Shown piece by piece: positions 6,210 through 11,039 of a stretch of 11,039 bases of DNA. The translations under genes were made by a program, and so were the position numbers. A model generated the notes under the pieces. The model was given only the letters and a program-made list of their open reading frames with translations. It was not told the DNA's origin and did not search any database. The stretch is from an uncultured Clostridia bacterium (GTDB taxonomy: Bacteria > Bacillota > Clostridia > Lachnospirales > Lachnospiraceae): positions 1 through 11,039 of the forward strand of contig CAMHMG010000096.1 in assembly GCA_946186175.1 (NCBI GenBank), in the 5' to 3' direction. Positions within the stretch are counted from its first letter, which is position 1; every line of letters begins with the position of its first letter.

Positions 6210-7526
6210 TCACTTAACAGTAAAGTATTTTTCCGGAACTTCAACCTTAGTAATACCCAGAAAACGACCCGGATCACCCATAATATATGTGTCCTGATAA
6301 ACAAGGAATATATTATCTGACTTACTTCCTGTATCAGCATCAATATACTCTGAACCATTCCACATTGCTCCAACCGAAAAAGATCCTAACGCCTTAGATA
6401 TATCATTGATATCATTAAGTTCACTGTCTCCAAGTATAACGTTTCTAGCATGCTCCGCAAGTCCGGTTGAAACACTGTACCCATATGAATATGCCCATGT
6501 ACCGAATCTTCCCGCACCGCCTTCCTTGACAACGGCATTCTCTATCTTTGCAAGTATGGTATCAAAATCGCCAGCATAATCTGTAAGATCAAGATCTAAA
6601 GCTCCCGGATATCCCATAAGCGGAGATGGAAGATCTGCCTCAATGAAGTACCCTCCGCTTTCTAAAAGTCCTTTTATAAGCGGCTCCGTATGAGCATCAT
6701 TAGTGCAGAAAAATGCAGCATTTTTACCATACTTCTCTATCCATTCCGGCACATGTTCTGTAATATATTGCTGTGCTTCCGGAACACCCTTTTCTGTTGT
6801 CGGGTCAGGTGCCGTCTCCATCTCAAATTTCATGTCAAACTCCTCACATGCAGCCTTCATGATAGCAACCTGTCTGGAAACTGATTCATATTCCAGATGT
6901 CTTGGAAATGAGACATGAACAAAAGTATTACATCCAAGTTCATGAGCTGAACGAATCATCAGATATCCACGACTGATAAAATCATAGTTAACAACCAAAT
7001 CAGCCTCTGCTCCAATATCATCGAAATCTTCATATGCCTCACCGGCTATACAGAGTATGTCGGGTCTTACTTCATGAATTTTTCGAAAAGCTTCAGCAGT
7101 CCCGTCAACAGCCTGATTTACAATAATCGCTTTCATCTTAGGATCATCAGCAAGACTTACTATAGTCTGAATAGTTTTCTCTTTTTTCTCAGCAAAGTTA
7201 TCAGGATATATAGCAAGTGTAACCATCTCATCACCATACTTTTCCTGAAATGCTTCAGCACCACGTCTGTCATCTTCTGATTGTGAAAATGATCCTGTCA
7301 CTATACCAATATGAAAAAAACTGTTTACGGTTTTATACGAATCATCCTCTTTCGTCTCTTCTGTTGTAATCTCAGCAGTATTCTCAGTGGTATTTTCGGT
7401 CATGCCTTTGTCATTATTATCGTTATCTGTAATATTTCCTTGCTCTCCACAAGCTGATGTTGTAATACAAACGGTTAATAACAGCAACAAATTAATCAAT
7501 CTTCTTAAATTCCTATTACAAGCCAT
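6210..7526 (-). CDS. DUF3798 lipoprotein, periplasmic-binding-protein-like
   Basis: This is a 438-residue surface lipoprotein of the DUF3798 family, whose members have a periplasmic-binding-protein-like fold and no assigned function. The signal peptide has an R-R pair, the hydrophobic stretch I-N-L-L-L-L-L-T-V and a T-S-A-C lipobox with the lipidated Cys at residue 26. A Thr/Glu/Asn-rich linker of about 40 residues follows. The domain then starts at H-I-G-I-V-T-G-S-F-S-Q-S-E-D-D and shows family blocks Y-P-D-N-F, L-A-D-D-P-K-M-K-A-I-I-V-N-Q-A, T-F-V-H-V-S-F-P-R-H, F-F-C-T-N-D-A-H-T-E-P-L and E-A-D-L-P-S-P-L-M-G-Y-P-G. I start at ATG 7526, which puts the signal peptide at the N-terminus. AGGGGG (7539-7544) is 12 bases upstream, rather long, and overlaps the stop of the receiver gene. 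An upstream ATG at 7559 would add 11 unlikely residues. No transporter subunits lie nearby, which suggests ligand sensing rather than uptake. Confidence 0.88.
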   Translation of the reverse strand: MACNRNLRRLINLLLLLTVCITTSACGEQGNITDNDNNDKGMTENTTENTAEITTEETKEDDSYKTVNSFFHIGIVTGSFSQSEDDRRGAEAFQEKYGDEMVTLAIYPDNFAEKKEKTIQTIVSLADDPKMKAIIVNQAVDGTAEAFRKIHEVRPDILCIAGEAYEDFDDIGAEADLVVNYDFISRGYLMIRSAHELGCNTFVHVSFPRHLEYESVSRQVAIMKAACEEFDMKFEMETAPDPTTEKGVPEAQQYITEHVPEWIEKYGKNAAFFCTNDAHTEPLIKGLLESGGYFIEADLPSPLMGYPGALDLDLTDYAGDFDTILAKIENAVVKEGGAGRFGTWAYSYGYSVSTGLAEHARNVILGDSELNDINDISKALGSFSVGAMWNGSEYIDADTGSKSDNIFLVYQDTYIMGDPGRFLGITKVEVPEKYFTVK

Positions 7527-7542
7527 AAAAATGTAAAACCCC

Positions 7543-8352
7543 CTAGCCCAACAATTCAATAACTTTTGTCACTAATTCAATTTTCGTAGCCGGTTTTACT
7601 ATATATCTCTGTGGCTTAATATCTAAAAGGATCTCAGGTAAAGTATCTTTGTCTGCGGAACCGGTAAGAAATACTATAGGAGTATCTCTATATGCCGGGA
7701 ACTCTCTTATCTGCTTGTATGTCTCCATACCATCCATATCAGGCATCATGAGATCAAGAAATATCATATCAACCGTAAATCTTTCAAGGTATCTGAGTGC
7801 ATTCCTACCCGAAGGAACTGCAGTAACATCATAGAATTCTGAAAGATGTTCTTTCATCTGACCAAGCTGCTCCGGTTCATCATCCACAACCAAAATATGT
7901 TTTCTTTCAAAAGACTCATCACAGTCAGGTCTTGTATACTCAAAAGCTATAGAAGACAAATCCAATTCTACTGATTCTACTCTCTCCCTCACTTCTTCTA
8001 TCTTCTGATACAAGGCAAACATTGAAACCGGACTTGAAAGAAAGAATAATCTTCCAACCTGAGTATGCTCTATAAACTGTTGGCGCTGTTCATCATCAGC
8101 TATTACTATAAGTGTTGTATAACCAATACGTATAATATCCTTTAATGTATCATATACCTTAATCTCTTCATTGCTCTCTTCGCCCATACATACCACCACC
8201 ACATGAGGTGTATCATTGATTGCAATGTCAAAAAGAGCACTCTTTGTTGCGGCGCATTTATTAACAGGAATCCCCTTTTCTTTTTCGATATGTTCACATA
8301 CATCTGCCGCTATTCTTCTATTACGCCCACTTACAAATATCTTAAGATCCAT
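7543..8352 (-). CDS. Tandem receiver protein without output domain
   Basis: This 269-residue cytoplasmic signalling protein has two CheY-like folds. Residues 1-120 form an apparent degenerate receiver: it has the alternating strands K-I-F-V-S-G, H-V-V-V-V-C-M-G and T-L-I-V-I-A-D-D, but the usual acidic pocket and phospho-acceptor Asp are absent (a Met stands near that place). A linker leads to a canonical receiver from about 151, with D157-D158, phospho-acceptor D200 in F-L-D-L-M-M-P-D-M-D-G, T230 and K253. There is no DNA-binding, enzymatic or HPt domain after it. Output must therefore be by protein contact, as in CheY-like or scaffold regulators. No histidine kinase is in the window. The start has GGGGGTGA upstream with good spacing. 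Its stop codon overlaps the SD of the DUF3798 gene, so the two are translationally coupled. Confidence 0.88.
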   Translation of the reverse strand: MDLKIFVSGRNRRIAADVCEHIEKEKGIPVNKCAATKSALFDIAINDTPHVVVVCMGEESNEEIKVYDTLKDIIRIGYTTLIVIADDEQRQQFIEHTQVGRLFFLSSPVSMFALYQKIEEVRERVESVELDLSSIAFEYTRPDCDESFERKHILVVDDEPEQLGQMKEHLSEFYDVTAVPSGRNALRYLERFTVDMIFLDLMMPDMDGMETYKQIREFPAYRDTPIVFLTGSADKDTLPEILLDIKPQRYIVKPATKIELVTKVIELLG

Positions 8353-8381
8353 ATATCGTCACCCCCATAAACAATACAATA

Positions 8382-8435
8382 ATTGCCAATAACTACCTAA
8401 ACAATATTAAACAAATTATATCATTCTTTGGCAAT
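8382..8435 (-). promoter_or_regulatory. Promoter region of the receiver-lipoprotein pair with flanking inverted repeat
   Basis: A perfect TATAAT stands on the minus strand at 8415-8420, about 60 bases before the receiver start codon; its -35 is poor. It is flanked by an exact 8-base inverted repeat, ATTGCCAA at 8382-8389 and TTGGCAAT at 8428-8435. The second copy lies in the -10/-35 spacer and the first about 20 bases into the predicted transcript. A weak -35 plus paired half-sites suggests a regulated promoter, but the promoter call rests on the -10 alone. Confidence 0.4.
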
Positions 8436-8507
8436 ATTAACTATAGGCAAGTTTAAATATATTTTTTTCATAGTTTTCAAAGTACTTTCGGTAATAATAT
8501 AGATATA

Positions 8508-10907
8508 TCATTCCTCTTCCATGAAATACATCCTTGATCCAAAGTCCTGATAGTATCTCACTTCATCATTGTAACCCGTTCCGCCGAACGCCTGCTTAAG
8601 TTTTACCCCGGAATACATCAACGCATCACCATATGCATAACAGTCCTCTGTCTCACCGTCCATCTTAACGAACTTAGCCACCAGATTATGCGCCAGCGAA
8701 TCCTGCTTGATATGTACAGGCGCAACAGTATTTACCAGATCACCGAAATTCTTGACATTATATTTCAAAAAACGGTTGTAAAAATGATATCTCTTATTCG
8801 AAATAAGACCCTTAGCCTTGTAATATTCATACTGTGTATTGGGCGCAACAAGTCGCTGCATAATAAAGCCAACAGCCTTCTTACCATCCTGTGACACACA
8901 TGTCCATTCAGTCACATTACCGCTATTCTTTGCAAGTGTGCTTCCTGTGCTTTCAAGACCTCCTGCAAAGGTTCTTCCACGATAAAATTCTCCCTTATGC
9001 AATACCTCTCTCCATTCCTTATAAAGCTCAATCTGAACTTTAACCGCAGCCAAATCTTCCTTTTTCATATCACAGAAGTTACACTCATAACCGCATACCC
9101 CAAAACTTGCAACATTAAATCTGGTTTCAAGCGGAGTAGTCCTTAACGTCTGATGATTAGGACATGCGGAAACATGTGCACTAACAACAGACATCGGATA
9201 TCCATAGCTGTAATTAGTCTGAATCTCCGTACGGCAAAGTGCATCTGTATCATCACTTGCCCAGATCTGAGGAAAATATGACAGTATTCCAAGGTCAAAG
9301 CGGTTTCCTCCCGCAGCGCAGCCCTCAAACAGTATAGACGGGAAACGCTTTGTAAGCTCTCCCATACATCTGTATAATCCCATAATATAACGGTGTGCCA
9401 CCTCACCCTGATGTGAAGAATCAAGACCTGGCGAATAATAATCGGTAAATGTACGGTTCATATCCCATTTCACATAAGAGATATCTCCACTCTTGAACAC
9501 TTTGGTCATCTTGTCAATAATGAAGTCCTGCACCTCAGTTCTTGTAAGATCGAGAATCCTCTGATTACGCCCTTCCGAATGTGGCTTATCAGGAATTTGA
9601 AGCACCCAGTCAGGATGTTTTTCATAAAGCCTGCTGTTGACATTTACCATCTCCGGCTCTACCCAGATACCAAAATCCATTCCTAGATCTTTAATCTTAG
9701 ATGCAAGTCCATCCACTCCACCCGGAAGCTTTTTCTCATTCACCTCCCAGTCACCAAGAGAATGCGAATCATCATCTCTCTCACCAAACCATCCGTCATC
9801 CATTACAAAGAGTTCAATTCCGACATCCTTACCAGCCTTAGCAAGATTTAACAGTTTTCTCTCATTTATATCAAAATAAGCAGCCTCCCAGCTGTTAAGC
9901 AGAACAGGCCTTACCTTGTCCTTCCAATATCCACGCACAATATGCTCTCTTACAAACTTATGCATATGCTGACTCATTCCGTTAAATCCCTCATGAGAAT
10001 AAGTCATCACCGCCTCAGGCGCCTCGAATATTTCACCCGGTTCTAATATCCAGGAAAACGACCGCGGATTGATGCCTATAACAATCCTTGTCTTTCCGTA
10101 TCCTGACACTTCCACAGCTTCATAATGATTGCCACTGTAAATGAGGTTGAAACCATAACAGTCACCATAATCCTCTGAGGTTGATTCCTTAGATAACATT
10201 ACAAACGGATTGGCTCTGTTAGACGATGAACCTGTGTATGAAGCATTTACATGCTTTCCTGCTCTCATTATCGTATCGGTTCTCTTCATCTCTCTTGCCC
10301 ACGCACCATTAAATGTCGTGAATACATACTCAGGTGTATCAAAGTCCATGGACATACTCATAAGGCGATCTATAGTTACTGACTGCTCGCTATTATTAAT
10401 AAGCTTTGCACTTCTAGCTATCACATCACACTTCTCATACACATAGTAAGACATCAAAAGAGTAAGACCATATTGCTTGTCCTTTAGAGCTACTTCAAGT
10501 GTCTCCACCTCCTCTTTATTACCATAAGAACCCGGAAGTGTTGCAAATTCTTTCTTTCCCCTAATCACCTCTGCCTTCTCAAACAGAAAGTCTGATGTAT
10601 AACTTCCATCAGCATGAATTATCTCCACAAAAGGTTCTCTGATATCACCTTTTCCATGTGAAGACATTTCAAGGCACACATCCTCTAAAGAAAAACCTCC
10701 ATGTTCCGCATCATACTGATTAGTGTTTCCCGGTGGAAATGCGTGCTTCTCTGTAAACGGAAACGCACCCCCATTATCCTTCTCAAAGTCCACCTTGATC
10801 CTTCTTCCGTAATACAGATGTTCAAGATGTCCTGTATCCATCACATTAAACATATAGGTTGTGTTCTTGGTATGTAATGCGTAAAGTCCTTCTTTCTGTT
10901 CGATCAT
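8508..10907 (-). CDS. Alpha-galactosidase, glycoside hydrolase family 36
   Basis: This is a complete 799-residue GH36 alpha-galactosidase, a retaining enzyme releasing terminal alpha-1,6-galactose from melibiose, raffinose and stachyose. No signal peptide is present, so it acts on imported oligosaccharides in the cytoplasm. An N-terminal beta-sandwich (about 1-325) precedes the catalytic barrel, which begins near V-L-L-N-S-W-E-A. Substrate-pocket residues D370-D371 sit in F-V-M-D-D-G-W-F-G. The nucleophile is D482 in V-K-W-D-M-N-R, and the acid/base is D552 in W-A-S-D-D-T-D-A, 70 residues later as in characterised relatives. F-E-G-C-A-A-G-G-N-R (527-536) is the conserved galactose-binding loop. 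A C-terminal beta domain ends in acidic residues. The start has SD AAGGGGAG (10917-10924), nine bases upstream. No transporter or regulator gene for the sugar is in the window. No good terminator is visible downstream, so some read-through into the receiver gene is possible. Confidence 0.95.
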   Translation of the reverse strand: MIEQKEGLYALHTKNTTYMFNVMDTGHLEHLYYGRRIKVDFEKDNGGAFPFTEKHAFPPGNTNQYDAEHGGFSLEDVCLEMSSHGKGDIREPFVEIIHADGSYTSDFLFEKAEVIRGKKEFATLPGSYGNKEEVETLEVALKDKQYGLTLLMSYYVYEKCDVIARSAKLINNSEQSVTIDRLMSMSMDFDTPEYVFTTFNGAWAREMKRTDTIMRAGKHVNASYTGSSSNRANPFVMLSKESTSEDYGDCYGFNLIYSGNHYEAVEVSGYGKTRIVIGINPRSFSWILEPGEIFEAPEAVMTYSHEGFNGMSQHMHKFVREHIVRGYWKDKVRPVLLNSWEAAYFDINERKLLNLAKAGKDVGIELFVMDDGWFGERDDDSHSLGDWEVNEKKLPGGVDGLASKIKDLGMDFGIWVEPEMVNVNSRLYEKHPDWVLQIPDKPHSEGRNQRILDLTRTEVQDFIIDKMTKVFKSGDISYVKWDMNRTFTDYYSPGLDSSHQGEVAHRYIMGLYRCMGELTKRFPSILFEGCAAGGNRFDLGILSYFPQIWASDDTDALCRTEIQTNYSYGYPMSVVSAHVSACPNHQTLRTTPLETRFNVASFGVCGYECNFCDMKKEDLAAVKVQIELYKEWREVLHKGEFYRGRTFAGGLESTGSTLAKNSGNVTEWTCVSQDGKKAVGFIMQRLVAPNTQYEYYKAKGLISNKRYHFYNRFLKYNVKNFGDLVNTVAPVHIKQDSLAHNLVAKFVKMDGETEDCYAYGDALMYSGVKLKQAFGGTGYNDEVRYYQDFGSRMYFMEEE

Positions 10908-10943
10908 AATTGTTGTCTCCCCTTTAATACAAATTGTTATTAA

Positions 10944-11030
10944 TCATCCAATTCTTTTTTCTGTATGGTGTTCAACATCCAATATATCATTTATAAGTTT
11001 TATTATTTCATCTCTTGTTAATAATTTCAT
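10944..11030 (-). CDS. Doubtful 28-residue ORF before the alpha-galactosidase gene
   Basis: An ATG at 11030 opens 28 codons ending in TGA at 10944, with a soluble, helix-prone composition beginning M-K-L-L-T-R-D-E-I-I. An in-frame TAA directly precedes the ATG, so this is not simply the tail of a larger gene in the same frame. Only nine further bases are in the window and no SD is visible in them. It may be a small protein, a decayed gene end or chance. Confidence 0.2.
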   Translation of the reverse strand: MKLLTRDEIIKLINDILDVEHHTEKRIG

Positions 11031-11039
11031 TTACCATAC

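Noticed and set aside
7527..7559. Longer N-terminus of the DUF3798 protein starting at 7559
   Set aside because: It would place 11 residues before a normal lipoprotein signal peptide and overlap the receiver gene by 17 bases; the ATG at 7526 with AGGGGG upstream is simpler.
8440..8507. Terminator after the alpha-galactosidase gene
   Set aside because: The self-complementary AAAGTACTTT has no loop and no T-run follows on the minus strand.
1..11039. CRISPR array, tRNA, rRNA or insertion sequence
   Set aside because: No regularly spaced direct repeats, no tRNA-like cloverleaf, no rRNA segment and no transposase coding region were seen on either strand.

Overview
The window reads as an AT-rich chromosomal segment of an anaerobic Firmicute, most likely a gut or rumen Lachnospiraceae (Butyrivibrio, Lachnospira, Coprococcus or Roseburia type). 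This is inferred from the combination of a four-subunit pyruvate:ferredoxin oxidoreductase, a CotF-type coat protein, a DUF3798 lipoprotein, a GH36 alpha-galactosidase and a chemoreceptor, together with strong purine-rich Shine-Dalgarno (SD) sequences. No species call is possible from the sequence alone. All large genes are on the minus strand; only the two small coat-type genes at the left end are on the plus strand.

Left end (1-720): a two-gene plus-strand unit encodes a 61-aa helical protein and a CotF-family protein. It meets the por operon tail to tail across a strong bidirectional terminator (671-698). From 721 to 3799, reading right to left, lies a compact operon porC-porD-porA-porB (gamma, delta, alpha and beta subunits), with gaps of 0, 1 and 18 bases.

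The 375-base gene-free stretch 3800-4174 is the most unusual part. On the minus strand it holds a mcp terminator hairpin whose loop carries a good extended -10 promoter for por. Next comes a 228-base nested palindrome with a perfect 24-bp basal stem and a perfect 15-bp apical hairpin, which would make up most of a roughly 280-nt por leader. It is either an undescribed leader RNA or a mobile palindromic repeat.

Middle (4175-8352): a methyl-accepting chemotaxis protein with its own near-consensus promoter and, upstream of it, a translationally coupled pair made of a response regulator without an output domain and a DUF3798 lipoprotein. These three genes look like a sensing neighbourhood: an external ligand-binding lipoprotein, a transmembrane receptor and a cytoplasmic receiver protein. 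No transporter subunits accompany the lipoprotein.

Right end (8508-11030): a complete GH36 alpha-galactosidase gene for breakdown of galacto-oligosaccharides, preceded by a doubtful 28-codon ORF near the window edge. Together the genes suggest a motile, fermentative, plant-saccharide-using anaerobe, but only the por genes form a clear pathway unit.
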